In this document: positions 17,709-27,590 of the stretch, in pieces | How positions within the stretch are numbered: the first letter of the stretch is position 1 | How the letters are laid out: every line of letters starts with the position of its first letter | From: Serratia marcescens | GTDB taxonomy: Bacteria > Pseudomonadota > Gammaproteobacteria > Enterobacterales > Enterobacteriaceae | Length of the DNA stretch: 64,000 nt | Reading direction: 5' to 3' | NCBI GenBank assembly: GCA_015548865.1 | Contig: JADMXW010000002.1 | Location: 1-64,000, forward strand | The notes under the pieces: model-generated | Seen by the model: only the letters and a program-made list of their open reading frames with translations | What the model was told of the DNA's origin: nothing | Databases searched by the model: none | Program-made: the position numbers and the translations under genes

Positions 17709-17921
17709 ATGGTTATGAAAAAGGGTTTCGTCGTTACTGCCGTCGCCGTTGCGTTGGTAATGACACTTAGCGGCTGTTCCAACATGTCCAAACGCGATCG
17801 TAATACCGCCATTGGCGCTGGAGCAGGTGCAGTAGGCGGTGCAATCCTAACGGGCGGTGGCACGCTCGGCACGCTCGGTGGCGCAGCCATTGGTGGGATT
17901 ATCGGGCATCAGGTTGATTGA
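17709..17921 (+). CDS. osmB: Osmotically inducible lipoprotein OsmB
   Basis: 70 aa. The N-terminal lipoprotein signal MVMKKGFVVTAVAVALVMT ends in the lipobox LSGC, then SNMSKRDRNTAIGAGAGAVGG and a glycine-zipper segment (GTLGTLGGAAIGGIIGHQ) that is nearly the same as E. coli OsmB. AGGAG lies 6 nt before the ATG. Outer-membrane-anchored small protein; in E. coli it is induced by osmotic stress and stationary phase. Transcribed alone and followed by a terminator. Confidence 0.93.
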   Translation: MVMKKGFVVTAVAVALVMTLSGCSNMSKRDRNTAIGAGAGAVGGAILTGGGTLGTLGGAAIGGIIGHQVD

Positions 17922-17931
17922 TATCAGGAGG

Positions 17932-17959
17932 CAGCAGGGATACCCCTGCTGTCTTGTTT
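17932..17959 (+). terminator. osmB terminator
   Basis: CAGCAGGG / CCCTGCTG stem with ATAC loop, then TCTTGTTT. Confidence 0.75.
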
Positions 17960-17965
17960 CAAGCA

Positions 17966-18292
17966 TTAACCGCCAGCCAGTTTGACCTTTAATCCTTTCG
18001 CTTCCAGCAGTTGTTTTAACAAATCTCGCTTATCACCCTGAATCTCAATGGTGCCCTCTTTTATCGCACCACCACAACCGCATTTTTTCTTTAGCTCGGC
18101 TGCCAAAACATTGAGGCTGGCATCATCCAGATCGAGACCCGTAATGATACATACACCTTTTCCTTTACGCCCGCTGGTTTGACGCTGAATACGTACTATC
18201 CCATCACCTTTCGGTCGCTGTACGGGCGCAGGTTCATCCTTGATACGCCCAGTGTCAGTGGAATAAACCAACCGACTGTTTCCATCAGTCAT
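17966..18292 (-). CDS. yciH: SUI1/eIF1-like protein YciH
   Basis: 108 aa. The SUI1 domain covers about residues 30-105: [25 protein letters not shown] with [21 protein letters not shown], typical of bacterial YciH, which can act in start-codon selection fidelity in vitro. The gene begins 8 nt inside the end of pyrF, so the two are co-transcribed and probably coupled. This pyrF-yciH order is the same as in E. coli. Confidence 0.95.
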   Translation of the reverse strand: MTDGNSRLVYSTDTGRIKDEPAPVQRPKGDGIVRIQRQTSGRKGKGVCIITGLDLDDASLNVLAAELKKKCGCGGAIKEGTIEIQGDKRDLLKQLLEAKGLKVKLAGG

Positions 18293-19025
18293 GTGTACCC
18301 CCTGTCAGTAAGGAATGACGAATTTCCGCCAGTGTTTGTGCCGGATCGGCAGATTGGGTGATCGGGCGCCCAATCACCATATAATCAACACCCGCCGCCT
18401 GAGCCTGTTCCGGCGTCATAATGCGACGCTGATCGCCACTCGCGCTACCTGCAGGACGGATTCCTGGCGTTACCAGTTTAAACGCCGAGCCACACACCTG
18501 TTTCAAGCGCTGCGCTTCCTGTGCAGAGCACACTACACCATCCAATCCACAATCACGCGTAAGCACGGCCAGACGTTCAGCTTGCTGTGCCGGTGTCGCC
18601 GTGATGCCTAAAGCCAGTAGATCGTCAGCTTCCATACTGGTCAATACGGTAACCGCAATCAGCAACGGCGCATCGGCACCGAAAGGCTGTAGCGCGGCTT
18701 TCGCCGCTTCCATCATGCGACGGCCACCACTGGCATGGACGTTGACCATCCATACACCCAATTCTGCCGCGGCAGCTACCGCATGTGCAGCCGTGTTAGG
18801 AATATCATGAAACTTGAGATCCAAGAAAACATCAAAACCGCGCTGATGCAATGCATTAACAAATTGCGGGCCAAACAGGGTAAACATTTCCTTGCCCACT
18901 TTCAGGCGACAATCCTGAGGATTAATGCGATCGACAAATGCCAACGCGAGGTTCTGGTCAGCGTAATCCAACGCGACAACGATCGGCGAAGTAACGGAAT
19001 GCGATTGGGTGATGTTTTCGCTCAT
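18285..19025 (-). CDS. pyrF: Orotidine 5'-phosphate decarboxylase
   Basis: 246 aa, E. coli-like length. Last step of de novo UMP synthesis. The catalytic lysine/aspartate cluster is in [17 protein letters not shown], the N-terminal Asp/Lys in [16 protein letters not shown] and LKVGKEMF, and the phosphate loop in [17 protein letters not shown] and [14 protein letters not shown]. The gene is separated from upstream lapB by a repeat element and 368 bp, so it probably has its own promoter here. Confidence 0.96.
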   Translation of the reverse strand: MSENITQSHSVTSPIVVALDYADQNLALAFVDRINPQDCRLKVGKEMFTLFGPQFVNALHQRGFDVFLDLKFHDIPNTAAHAVAAAAELGVWMVNVHASGGRRMMEAAKAALQPFGADAPLLIAVTVLTSMEADDLLALGITATPAQQAERLAVLTRDCGLDGVVCSAQEAQRLKQVCGSAFKLVTPGIRPAGSASGDQRRIMTPEQAQAAGVDYMVIGRPITQSADPAQTLAEIRHSLLTGGTHD

Positions 19026-19078
19026 GTAGCCCTCTGTTTTGCTTTGCGATTGAATCCGTGGTGCGCATTGGTTGACGC

Positions 19079-19238
19079 ATATGCCCTAAATAACTCGAGT
19101 TGCTCAAAGGTCGCACGTGTTGGCCCGAAGCGCGAACCACGGCGAAAGGGTTCATTAATTCCGATGACTTACTCGGGTAGGTGACTCGGGTGAACCAATG
19201 CAACCGACGCACATGCAACATAAAATATGACGGGTATA
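19079..19238 (+). repeat. Dispersed intergenic repeat, short copy 1
   Basis: About 160 bp between pyrF and lapB. It begins CCCTAAATAACTCGAGTTGC and ends ACATAAAATATGACGGGTATA, the two ends being imperfect inverted repeats shared with the other copies in this window. It is the most diverged copy, with the internal TTCATTAAT...CGATGA...TTACTCGGGTAG segment conserved. Confidence 0.8.
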
Positions 19239-19393
19239 AAATTTTCCCGCCGCATTCTACCCTCCTCGCTCGCGAAAGCCCAGCGGCCTGCCCGACATTG
19301 CGACATTTTACGCCGACGCCACGCTGGGTTGGCAATCGAATATAAGTATGTTGTAACTAAAAGGCTTTATACTCATATCCATCACACATTGCA

Positions 19394-20563
19394 TTATTGC
19401 CCGTCCAGGCCACGAATCGGTTTGATACTGGCCCAGGAACGGCATGATGGGCAGTGCCAGTAGAGGGATTGCGAGGTGAAACCACACTTCTGGCAACTGT
19501 AGCGTGGTTTAGTGCGTATCTGTTCTCCCACCATATCACGCAACACTAACAGGCTCTCTTTCGCCCTGCCATCTTCGGCTTCACTCAAGTGGAAATCCAT
19601 CAGTCGATGGAAAACGCGCATTGTCGGATGGCGCTGCAATTGTCGGTTGATATAGACCTGCGCTACCTCGGCGCCCTCTTTACGTTCGAGGATATCAGCC
19701 AGCATCAGATCGGCACTGGCACCGGTATTCTCTTCAACACAACGTTTGAGAAAGTCTTCCCACGCATCTGACGCAGGTAGGTGTTGGTAGCAGGTTTCCA
19801 GCATCGGAAGTGTTTCACTGACAAAGGCTTTATCTTGTTCAAGCACCTGTTGGAGCACTTCTACCGCAGGCTCATAACGTTCCTGAGCAATATGAATGCG
19901 CCCCATCATAATGGATGCACGCGCACACGCCTTATCAATTGCTGCACCTTTTTTCAGGAGCGTCAATGCCTTATCAAGATCGTCGCTGCTCATTGCCTGC
20001 AGTGCCAGTTCACAATAAAAATGGGCGATTTCGGTATTCAATTGCGATTGGCCGAGTTTGACCAACTTTTCTGCAATATCAATGGCTTTTTGCCACTCAC
20101 TGGTAGCCTGATAGATCTGCAATAGTTGTTGAAGCGCGCTACGACGAAAATCGTCTTCATCCACCAATTGGGTGAAGATCTCTTCAGCTCGATCATAAAG
20201 GCCCGCAGCCATATAATCACGGCCCAGTTGCTGAACGGCCAACAGTCGTTGTTCAAACGACAATGAAGCGCTCTCGGTCAGCGCTTGATGAATGCGGATG
20301 GCGCGATCGACTTCTCCGCGCGAGCGGAAAAGATTACCGAGCGTCAAGTGTGCTTCGAAGGTATTACTCTCGTCCTTGATCATGTCAAGGAACAGCTCAA
20401 CCGCTTTATCCTGTTGGTTAGACAACAGGAAATTCACGCCTGTAACATATTCTCGTGACAGGCGGTTTGCTTCTTGATCCTTGTCCTGCTGCGCGCTTCT
20501 GCGGCCCATGTACCACCCGTACGCGGCGGCCACAGGCAACAACAGAAACAGCAGTTCTAACAT
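19394..20563 (-). CDS. lapB: Lipopolysaccharide assembly protein LapB (YciM)
   Basis: 389 aa. An N-terminal membrane anchor (MLELLFLLLPVAAAYGWYMG) is followed by tandem TPR repeats and a C-terminal rubredoxin-like metal site, CQKCGFTSQSLYWHCPSC, with four cysteines. In E. coli LapB, with FtsH, promotes turnover of LpxC and so balances LPS against phospholipid. It sits 12 bp after lapA as in E. coli, and both are on the minus strand. Confidence 0.96.
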   Translation of the reverse strand: MLELLFLLLPVAAAYGWYMGRRSAQQDKDQEANRLSREYVTGVNFLLSNQQDKAVELFLDMIKDESNTFEAHLTLGNLFRSRGEVDRAIRIHQALTESASLSFEQRLLAVQQLGRDYMAAGLYDRAEEIFTQLVDEDDFRRSALQQLLQIYQATSEWQKAIDIAEKLVKLGQSQLNTEIAHFYCELALQAMSSDDLDKALTLLKKGAAIDKACARASIMMGRIHIAQERYEPAVEVLQQVLEQDKAFVSETLPMLETCYQHLPASDAWEDFLKRCVEENTGASADLMLADILERKEGAEVAQVYINRQLQRHPTMRVFHRLMDFHLSEAEDGRAKESLLVLRDMVGEQIRTKPRYSCQKCGFTSQSLYWHCPSCRSWASIKPIRGLDGQ

Positions 20564-20575
20564 AGAAGGGAATCC

Positions 20576-20881
20576 TTAATGGGAAACAGAGGGCGCAGAG
20601 GGAGATGTCTCACTCTCTGCCAAAGATTGCTGCTGTTCCAGGCGTTTGATTTTGCGCTGTGCACGGCCCAGCAAGATGCGCAATCGCAGGTAAAATAAAC
20701 CACAGATCACCCACCCCAGAATAAACCCCACTGCAAACAGCGTCGCGAGTAGCGTGGAAACGCGATATTCTCCCTGCGCCAGCAGATAGTTGAAGGTAAC
20801 AACCTGCTCGTTATGCGCCCCCAACGTAATGGAAATGATAAATATCGCCAGTACCAATAAGAAGATCAGCAAGTATTTCAC
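20576..20881 (-). CDS. lapA: Lipopolysaccharide assembly protein LapA (YciS)
   Basis: 101 aa. Two membrane segments (MKYLLIFLLVLAIFIISITLGA and STLLATLFAVGFILGWVICGL) precede a cytoplasmic coiled tail (LRILLGRAQRKIKRLEQQQ), as in YciS/DUF1049. It works with LapB in LPS assembly control. First gene of the lapAB pair; in E. coli pgpB is its upstream neighbour, but here an extra gene remnant intervenes. Confidence 0.94.
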   Translation of the reverse strand: MKYLLIFLLVLAIFIISITLGAHNEQVVTFNYLLAQGEYRVSTLLATLFAVGFILGWVICGLFYLRLRILLGRAQRKIKRLEQQQSLAESETSPSAPSVSH

Positions 20882-21012
20882 GTTCTCGTTCCTGTGATAT
20901 CGCCTTAACCTAATGATTATGCCAAATGTTGGCGCTAAACCCCATAAAATTATCCGTTATACCATGATAAAGGGCGTGGTTAACTCATCTGACAGCAGGT
21001 GGTAGTGTTCTA

Positions 21013-21805
21013 TCATGACGCAGAGCCAGATAGCAAAAAACGGTGATCAACAAAGCGAGATTCAGGCAGGAGCAATTTAAGATACGGTAGCATGGCATGA
21101 CGGGCTTCGGCGGGCGGCATAAAATGTCCGCTGGCATTGCTCCAGAACACTAACTGCTGCCGAGAAAATTTTATCACGCCAGCAAAATGGACCCTTGGCG
21201 TATTTGAAAAAGATGAATGCCCCTTATGAGGTATCCAGCCTGTCATTCCGTCAGAAATAGCCAACCCGGCACACTGGATTTGATACGGCGCATCGAAAGG
21301 TATAATGAAAAGGTATAGACCATCAATGTCTGACAGTTTGCCGTCAACCGCATTGACCATCTTGTATTCTGCCCCCCCACTTTTCCAGCGTAAAAATTTC
21401 TGATGGGCTGAACTGCGATTGAGCTATTTTACCCTTGACGATTTCAAACCGGGACGCACGCGTTACACTCAGTCTCAGGTACACGCTTTCCAATATATCT
21501 TGTGATGTTGTTCCATCATTGGCAACCACATGACTTAGGGTTGCCTGTAATCCATTTTTTACGGGCTTGTGGGATATCTGCATTGAGCGAGAAATGTCAG
21601 ATTTACAGTGATGTGTATTGGTCACGGAGGAGACGTTCCGCACTAACCCAATAAACCGTAATAGCATTGTTTTACCAACAGACTCTGTTGATAATGAATG
21701 ATAGACATTAGACAGGCTCATTGCCTGAATAACCATGTGGGGCGGCATTACCTCAGCGCTACTCTGAACGAGCAGCCGATGCGGCATTGAAATTCGGTAC
21801 CGCAC
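21013..21805 (-). pseudogene. Frameshifted effector-like gene (SGH motif)
   Basis: Two overlapping minus-strand ORFs (21344-21805, 153 aa, and 21013-21360, 115 aa) look like halves of one gene broken at a run of seven G (C at 21372-21378). Removing one G joins TLEKWG to AEYKMVNAVDGKLSDIDG. The second half holds VHFAGVIKFSRQQLVFWSNASGHFMPP and PYLKLLLPESRFVDHRF (listed in pieces). The pattern 'aGxixFxxxxLxxWxNxSGHxxPP' resembles, as I recall, a C-terminal domain frequent in secreted effectors and polymorphic toxins. The gene sits between pgpB and lapA, which are adjacent in E. coli, so it is an insertion. Contingency tract, decay and sequencing error are all possible; an additional break near the N-terminus cannot be excluded. 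Confidence 0.6.
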
Positions 21806-21823
21806 AGTACATGAAAAAACACA

Positions 21824-22600
21824 TTATGGCTGCCGTTTATTCTCTTCATTTTCGATGCCATCACGCTGCGTTTCTTGAGGTAACAGCGTCAACGGGCCAC
21901 ACCAACGCTGTGCCAGCGTACATGCCAGTACTACCAACACCCAGCTAATCAGGGTAGCGGCAATCAAATCCTGCGGCCAGTGCATGCCCAAAACCAAGCG
22001 GCTTGCCATAACGCCCGATGCCCACACCATCAAGATGACAACCGTTTTATAATGTCGACGCGCCCACAGCAGTCCGATCGCCAGCAGCGCCCAGGTTGCC
22101 GCAAACATGGTATGCCCCGATGGGAAGGCAAATCCTGTTTCAAACTGCCAATGCGCGCGCAACCATTCAGGTATTTGCTGTTGTGTGCTTAATTGTTCTG
22201 CGACCATGCGTGCACGTTCAGTACGAGGCAGGGAATAAAAATAACGCTCGTCAACCTGATACTCTTTTTCCAACCAGACGACAAAGGGCCGAGGTTCCTG
22301 CAGTCGCTCTTTAATCAACGATTTCATGCCCTGACCAATAAGCACAGTAATTGCCATGATCGCCAGCACGCCTAAGGCCGGTTTCAGTCGAAAGCGTAAA
22401 CACCATAAAAACCATATTGCCAACAGCACGCTGGTCAATATGCCCCAAGGACGCGTCACTGTTTCTGTTACCCAAAACAGCCCGCGCAGCCAGACGCCCT
22501 GTGCACCGGGTTGCCATTGCCAGCCGGTCAGCCATACCGCTATCGGTAAACACAACAAAATTCCAGCACCCAGTGCAGTGCGTTTAGCAATGTCGAACAT
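21824..22600 (-). CDS. pgpB: Phosphatidylglycerophosphatase B
   Basis: 258 aa inner-membrane PAP2 phosphatase acting on phosphatidylglycerophosphate, undecaprenyl pyrophosphate and other lipid phosphates. The three PAP2 motifs are present: KERLQEPRP, FAFPSGHTMF and SRLVLGMHWPQD. About six hydrophobic segments flank a periplasmic loop, and the length matches the 254-aa E. coli protein. It is next to ribA as in E. coli, but divergent from it across 320 bp. Confidence 0.95.
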   Translation of the reverse strand: MFDIAKRTALGAGILLCLPIAVWLTGWQWQPGAQGVWLRGLFWVTETVTRPWGILTSVLLAIWFLWCLRFRLKPALGVLAIMAITVLIGQGMKSLIKERLQEPRPFVVWLEKEYQVDERYFYSLPRTERARMVAEQLSTQQQIPEWLRAHWQFETGFAFPSGHTMFAATWALLAIGLLWARRHYKTVVILMVWASGVMASRLVLGMHWPQDLIAATLISWVLVVLACTLAQRWCGPLTLLPQETQRDGIENEENKRQP

Positions 22601-22920
22601 AACTTCCCCTGTGTACTTTTTTCACCCACAAACACAGAAATACGGTTCTGATAATTTTGGTGTAATTCACAATTTTTCATAAATTTATCATGAAATCCCC
22701 TTCCCTTCGTCAATGGAACGTAAACTAGTCCATCGTTATGTCAGTATCTGTACCGCTGTACAGGCTTACAGCAGCAGAGCGCTGTTCAAGCGCCAGCATG
22801 AAAATGCCAAAAGGGCATCCGTATTTCAGGCTGAGCTTTATTCAGTGATGGTGTTTTTACTGGTTAATTGCGTTATCCGGCAGTAGGATATGCGCAATCT
22901 TTTTGTATTGGAGATGTAAA
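22601..22920. other. pgpB-ribA divergent intergenic region
   Basis: 320 bp without a supported gene. It holds the ribA 5' region, including a perfect small hairpin CTGTAC-CGCT-GTACAG at 22748-22763 and an ATGCC/GGCAT hairpin at about 22804-22818. I see no FMN riboswitch core. Confidence 0.45.
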
Positions 22921-23520
22921 ATGCAGCTTAAACGGGTGGCCGAAGCAAAATTACCCACCCCCTGGGGCGATTTCCTCATGGTAGGATTCGAAGAGTTAGC
23001 CACAGGACACGATCACCTCGCGTTGGTTTTCGGTGATATCTCCGGTCCAGCGCCAGTTTTGGCTCGTGTCCATTCCGAATGTTTAACCGGTGATGCATTA
23101 TTCAGCTTACGCTGTGATTGCGGCTTCCAATTGGAAGCCGCACTGGGCCATATTGCGGAAGAAGGGCGAGGTGTGCTGCTCTATCATCGACAAGAAGGGC
23201 GTAACATTGGCCTGTTAAACAAAATTCGCGCCTATGCGTTACAAGACCTGGGGGCAGACACCGTCGAAGCGAATCATCAACTCGGGTTTGCCGCTGATGA
23301 GCGTGACTTCACTCTGTGCGCGGACATGTTCAAGTTGTTGGGTGTGAACGAAGTTCGTTTGCTGACCAACAATCCGCAAAAAGTGAAAATCCTCAATGAT
23401 GCAGGCATCAACATCGTTGAACGTGTGCCGTTGGTTGTGGGGCGCAACCCTAAAAATGAGCGCTATCTGGCAACGAAGGCCGCCAAAATGGGCCATATGC
23501 TGGATCTTCCCCCGCGTTAA
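22921..23520 (+). CDS. ribA: GTP cyclohydrolase II
   Basis: 199 aa (E. coli 196). First step of riboflavin synthesis: GTP to 2,5-diamino-6-ribosylamino-4-pyrimidinone phosphate, formate and PPi. The start [16 protein letters not shown] follows a GGAG about 9 nt upstream; a TTG at 22903 is unlikely. Zinc ligands Cys54, Cys65 and Cys67 lie in [20 protein letters not shown], and the catalytic region [20 protein letters not shown] is intact. It is followed by a long copy of the dispersed repeat and a terminator shared with convergent acnA. Confidence 0.97.
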   Translation: MQLKRVAEAKLPTPWGDFLMVGFEELATGHDHLALVFGDISGPAPVLARVHSECLTGDALFSLRCDCGFQLEAALGHIAEEGRGVLLYHRQEGRNIGLLNKIRAYALQDLGADTVEANHQLGFAADERDFTLCADMFKLLGVNEVRLLTNNPQKVKILNDAGINIVERVPLVVGRNPKNERYLATKAAKMGHMLDLPPR

Positions 23521-23528
23521 TCCTTGTC

Positions 23529-23805
23529 TATACCTTAAATAATTAGAGTCGCAGGAAGGCGGCCAGCGAATGACAAATCTGTCTGGAACAGATTTGAACA
23601 GCGCTGGCGCTCGCCCGCAGGGTGAATCTCAGGGATGAGATTCATTAATCCCGATAAGCTTACTCAGGTAAGTGATTCGGGTGACAAATTTGTCTGGAAC
23701 ACATTTGAACGCCGCATGCGGCGGCCTCGTAAGAGGTGAGGTCCAGGGATGGGCCGAATAATGAGTGCAGCCAACGCACCTGCAACGTGAAGTATGACGG
23801 GTATA
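23529..23805 (+). repeat. Dispersed intergenic repeat, long copy 1
   Basis: 277 bp after ribA. It begins TATACCTTAAATAATTAGAG and ends GTGAAGTATGACGGGTATA. Internal features shared with other long copies are the inverted pair GAATCTCA/TGAGATTC, the GACAAATTTGTC-type palindromic box, CCGCATGCGG and GATGGGCCGAATAA. It has the same length as the copy at 33247-33523, which is in the opposite orientation. Confidence 0.92.
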
Positions 23806-23820
23806 TACGCTAATATTGCT

Positions 23821-23850
23821 ATCGGGGCCTTCTGGCCCCGATATTTTTCG
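23821..23850 (+). terminator. ribA terminator
   Basis: Perfect 9-bp stem ATCGGGGCC / GGCCCCGAT with TTCT loop followed by ATTTTT, between convergent ribA and acnA. Confidence 0.88.
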
Positions 23851-23883
23851 TGTCATGTATGTTATAGCTTTGTCGACTGCCTA

Positions 23884-26556
23884 TCACAACATTTTGCGAA
23901 TGACGTAATGCAAAATACCACCGTGCTGGTAATAGGTTAGCTCATTACGGGTATCAATACGGCATCGAGTGGGAATGACCTGTGCGTATCCCTGGCTATT
24001 CGTGATAGTGACCTCAACCGTCGAGCCAGGCGTCAACGCATGCAGCCCCGTAATAGAGATGTTTTCCTCTCCCGTAAGCCCTAAGGTTTTACGCGTTACA
24101 CCAGGTTCGAACTCCAGCGGTAAAATTCCCATACCAATCAGATTTGAGCGGTGGATACGTTCAAAGGATTCGGCTATCACCACTCTAACCCCCAGCAACC
24201 TTGGCCCTTTTGCTGCCCAGTCGCGGCTTGAACCGGAACCGTACTCTTTCCCGGCAATCAGTGCTAACGGCACCTTTTCATTCTGATAACGCATCGCTGC
24301 ATCATAAATTGTCATGACGTCTTGCGAAGGAATATGCCGCGTGAAGCCCCCTTCGGTTCCCGGTACCATTTCATTACGTATCCTCACATTAGCAAAAGTA
24401 CCGCGCATCATCACTTCGTGGTTGCCTCGCCGAGAACCATAGGAGTTAAAGTCGTCGACTGCCACACCGCGCTCGAGCAGATAATGGCCTGCCGGACTGT
24501 CCCGTTTGATGCTACCCGCAGGAGAAATATGGTCGGTAGTCACGGAATCCCCCAGCAACGCGAGGATATGAGCCCCTTGAATATCCTGTATTGGATCGGG
24601 CTCCTTGCCCATGGTAGTGAAGAAGGGCGTTTCTCGGATATAGGTTGAATCCTGCGGCCACTCATAGGTTGGATTATCATCCACGTCTATCGCCTGCCAC
24701 TCGGGCGTCCCTTCAAAGACGTCAGCATATTCTTTATGGAACATTTCAACACTAACGTGTTGCACCGCATCGGCTACCGCCTTGGCAGACGGCCAAATAT
24801 CCTTCAGGAAGACCGGTGCGCCGTCGTGTCCTACACCTAATGGGTCGCGGGTCAAATCCAGCGTCATGTTACCAGCCAGTGCGTAAGCCACCACCAGCGG
24901 CGGTGATGCCAGCCAGTTGGTTTTCACCAGAGGGTGAATGCGCCCCTCAAAGTTGCGATTACCCGACAGCACTGCCCCGACGGTCAAATCTCCGGCTTTA
25001 ATCGCCTGTTCAATTGGCTCCGGCAGTGGCCCGGAGTTACCAATACAGGTAGTGCATCCATACCCCACCAGTTGAAATCCTAACGCATCCAGATAAGGCG
25101 TTAGCCCTGCTTTGGCAAAATAATCGGGAACAACTTTTGAACCGGGTGCCAGTGAAGTTTTAACCCAAGGTTTCCGCAGCAGGCCGCGCTCGACAGCATT
25201 CTTTGCCAGCAACCCTGCCGCCATCAAGACGCTTGGATTGGAGGTGTTGGTACACGAGGTAATCGCCGCAATCACCACAGCGCCTTGGCGTAACGAAAAG
25301 GTTTCATCAGCCAATGTAACGTCAACTGCCTCAGTTCGACCCTTGCCACTGCTGACATCCAGCTCACGGCTGGCGTTAAAGGCATCCGGCACCTGTGCCA
25401 AGGGTACGCGATCCTGTGGGCGTTTTGGCCCCGCCAGACTGGTTTCGACCGTCCCCATATCCAGCGCCAACTGACTGGTGAATCGTGGCTCATCACCCGG
25501 ATAGCGCCACAACCCCTGCGTCTTGCTATACGCTTCTACCAGCGCTATCTGTTCTTCACTGCGGTTTGTCAACCGCATATACGCTAACGTGACATCGTCG
25601 ATAGGGAAGAAACCGCAGGTGGCACCATATTCAGGTGCCATATTGGCAATGGTTGCCCTGTCAGCTAACGCCAGGTTATCCAGACCATCTCCGTAAAATT
25701 CAACAAACTTGCCGACAACCCCGTGCTTTCGCAGCATTTGCGTTACAGTAAGCACCAAATCGGTCGCGGTGATCCCCTCACCCAGCTTTCCCGTAAGTTT
25801 GAAGCCCACCACATCCGGTAGCAACATTGAAACTGGCTGCCCTAACATGGCAGCCTCTGCCTCAATACCACCGACGCCCCAGCCAAGCACGCCCAATCCA
25901 TTGATCATGGTCGTGTGAGAATCGGTACCGACCAACGTGTCAGGATAAGCAATGGTTTTATCGCCTTGCGTTTCACACCAAACGGCGTTAGCCAGATACT
26001 CCAGATTGACCTGATGGCAGATGCCGGTGCCGGGTGGCACCACGCGGAAGTGGCGAAACGCCTTTTGCCCCCAGCGTAAAAACTGGTAGCGTTCATTGTT
26101 ACGCACCATTTCCAATCGTGTATTTTCCACCAGAGCCTGAGGGTTACCAAAATGGTCAACAGTCACCGAGTGATCTATCACCAGATCAACCGGTGAGAGC
26201 GGGTTCACTCGCTTGACATCCCCGCCCAAACGGTGCACCGCGTTGCGCATGGCAGCCAAATCCACTACGGCTGGGACACCGGTAAAGTCCTGCATCAGTA
26301 CTCGCGCAGGACGGTATGCAATTTCGCGATCTGAGTGGCCATGTTCTAGCCAGGCGGACACCGCATCGAGATCCGCCTGCTGTACCGTTTCGCCATCAAG
26401 ATGACGCAACAGGTTTTCTAATAACACGGCCAGAGATTTAGGGAGTTTATTCAGCGGACCTAGTGATTGTTCAGCCAGTGACAAGCTGTAGTAGTGATAA
26501 GACTGTTGCCGGACATTGAGCCTATCCAGATATGCATTATGTAGCGCCTGTGACAT
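23884..26556 (-). CDS. acnA: Aconitate hydratase A
   Basis: 890 aa (E. coli AcnA 891). Converts citrate to isocitrate in the TCA cycle through a [4Fe-4S] cluster. Cluster cysteines are seen in AITSCTNTSNPSVLM and VGYGCTTCIGNSGPL; substrate residues in LVGTDSHTTMINGLGVLGWG and the swivel domain in YGSGSSRDWAAKGPRLLGV are intact. AcnA is the stationary-phase, oxidative-stress-resistant isozyme in E. coli. Monocistronic, with a 417-bp upstream gap shared with the divergent gstA. Confidence 0.97.
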   Translation of the reverse strand: MSQALHNAYLDRLNVRQQSYHYYSLSLAEQSLGPLNKLPKSLAVLLENLLRHLDGETVQQADLDAVSAWLEHGHSDREIAYRPARVLMQDFTGVPAVVDLAAMRNAVHRLGGDVKRVNPLSPVDLVIDHSVTVDHFGNPQALVENTRLEMVRNNERYQFLRWGQKAFRHFRVVPPGTGICHQVNLEYLANAVWCETQGDKTIAYPDTLVGTDSHTTMINGLGVLGWGVGGIEAEAAMLGQPVSMLLPDVVGFKLTGKLGEGITATDLVLTVTQMLRKHGVVGKFVEFYGDGLDNLALADRATIANMAPEYGATCGFFPIDDVTLAYMRLTNRSEEQIALVEAYSKTQGLWRYPGDEPRFTSQLALDMGTVETSLAGPKRPQDRVPLAQVPDAFNASRELDVSSGKGRTEAVDVTLADETFSLRQGAVVIAAITSCTNTSNPSVLMAAGLLAKNAVERGLLRKPWVKTSLAPGSKVVPDYFAKAGLTPYLDALGFQLVGYGCTTCIGNSGPLPEPIEQAIKAGDLTVGAVLSGNRNFEGRIHPLVKTNWLASPPLVVAYALAGNMTLDLTRDPLGVGHDGAPVFLKDIWPSAKAVADAVQHVSVEMFHKEYADVFEGTPEWQAIDVDDNPTYEWPQDSTYIRETPFFTTMGKEPDPIQDIQGAHILALLGDSVTTDHISPAGSIKRDSPAGHYLLERGVAVDDFNSYGSRRGNHEVMMRGTFANVRIRNEMVPGTEGGFTRHIPSQDVMTIYDAAMRYQNEKVPLALIAGKEYGSGSSRDWAAKGPRLLGVRVVIAESFERIHRSNLIGMGILPLEFEPGVTRKTLGLTGEENISITGLHALTPGSTVEVTITNSQGYAQVIPTRCRIDTRNELTYYQHGGILHYVIRKML

Positions 26557-26973
26557 GCTGCCTCCAAATGGCTTGACAGGTTATCGGTGTTACCACACCG
26601 CTTTACGCAGGCAGGGGGAATATCCTGCCGCTTCATACGGTCTTATTTAAAGATAACACAAACAAAAAATAACGTTTTAATAACAAGGAGGTTATTCGAC
26701 TATCACTGTAATCATCGTAATAAATCGGCTATTGCACTCACGTTTTAGCGAAAACAAGCATAAATGCGTAAAAACAGCGTTTAACCATTGTCAGGAATAT
26801 GTTTTTTTTATATCAGGATCTAATTGCGAGTCATCGCACACCTTGTTGAATCGATTTCGTGCACGATACAGAGTGGTTGGGGCGTTTGAAACACACCACG
26901 GTCTGGCGCAAGAATTTGTGGAAAGGGTCTTCCGCTCTCCATGGCCTAATCTAATGATAATAAGGAGCTGTTC
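26557..26973. other. acnA-gstA divergent intergenic region
   Basis: 417 bp, AT-rich. Must contain promoters for acnA and gstA. An AATAAC/GTTATT inverted repeat brackets an AAGGAGG at about 26679-26696 with no plausible start codon after it. Small ORFs on both strands here have no recognisable content. Confidence 0.4.
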
Positions 26974-27582
26974 ATGAAGTTGTATTATACAGCAGGAAGT
27001 TGTTCGCTTTTTCCGCACATTGTTTTACGCGAGGCAGGACAAGATTTCACTTTGGAGAGTGTCGATCTTAAAAAGAAAAAAACGGCCAGCGGCAAAGATT
27101 TTATGGCGATAAACCCTAAAGGAATGGTGCCAGTACTCCAGTTGGATGATGGTTCAGTGCTCACGGAAGGTGTCGCTATCGCGCAGTATATTGCTGATAA
27201 AGTGCCAGAATCCAACCTGATTGCACCAATAGGCACCATGGCGCGCTACCATTGTGTCGAGTGGCTGAATTACATTTCGGCAGAACTACACAAAACGTTT
27301 ACCCCTATCTTTCGACCAGGAACACCGGAAACCTATAAGGAACTGCTTCAGGAATACCTTCAGGTCCGTTTTCGCTATATCAACATCGTACTGAGTGAAC
27401 AAAACTATCTGGTGGGAAACCGTTTTTCCGTCGCAGATGCTTATCTGTTTACAGTGATGCGTTGGGCACAGTCGTTAAAACTTGATATGTTCCGCTATCC
27501 GGCGCTGGCCGCTTATCTTGACCATATTGCAGAGCGTCCTGCCGTCCTGACGGCATTGAAAGTTGAACGATTGAAAGGGTAA
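26974..27582 (+). CDS. gstA: Glutathione S-transferase (beta class)
   Basis: 202 aa (E. coli GstA 201). Conjugates glutathione to electrophiles and has peroxidase activity. The beta-class N-terminus MKLYYTAGSCSLFPHIVLRE carries the signature Cys10; the glutathione-binding NPKGMVPVLQLDDGSVLTEGVAIAQY is split over residues about 47-72. The C-terminal helical domain contains RFSVADAYLFTVMRW with the N-capping Ser/Asp. The RBS AAGGAG lies 7-8 nt upstream. It is convergent with pdxY, as in E. coli. Confidence 0.95.
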   Translation: MKLYYTAGSCSLFPHIVLREAGQDFTLESVDLKKKKTASGKDFMAINPKGMVPVLQLDDGSVLTEGVAIAQYIADKVPESNLIAPIGTMARYHCVEWLNYISAELHKTFTPIFRPGTPETYKELLQEYLQVRFRYINIVLSEQNYLVGNRFSVADAYLFTVMRWAQSLKLDMFRYPALAAYLDHIAERPAVLTALKVERLKG

Positions 27583-27590
27583 TCGGTATT

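Noticed and set aside
22601..22920. FMN riboswitch upstream of ribA
   Set aside because: None of the conserved FMN aptamer core elements is visible; only small hairpins are present.
26732..27018. Overlapping 75-81 aa ORFs in the acnA-gstA gap
   Set aside because: Both lack family resemblance and run into or out of the gstA start; the region is better explained as promoter DNA.
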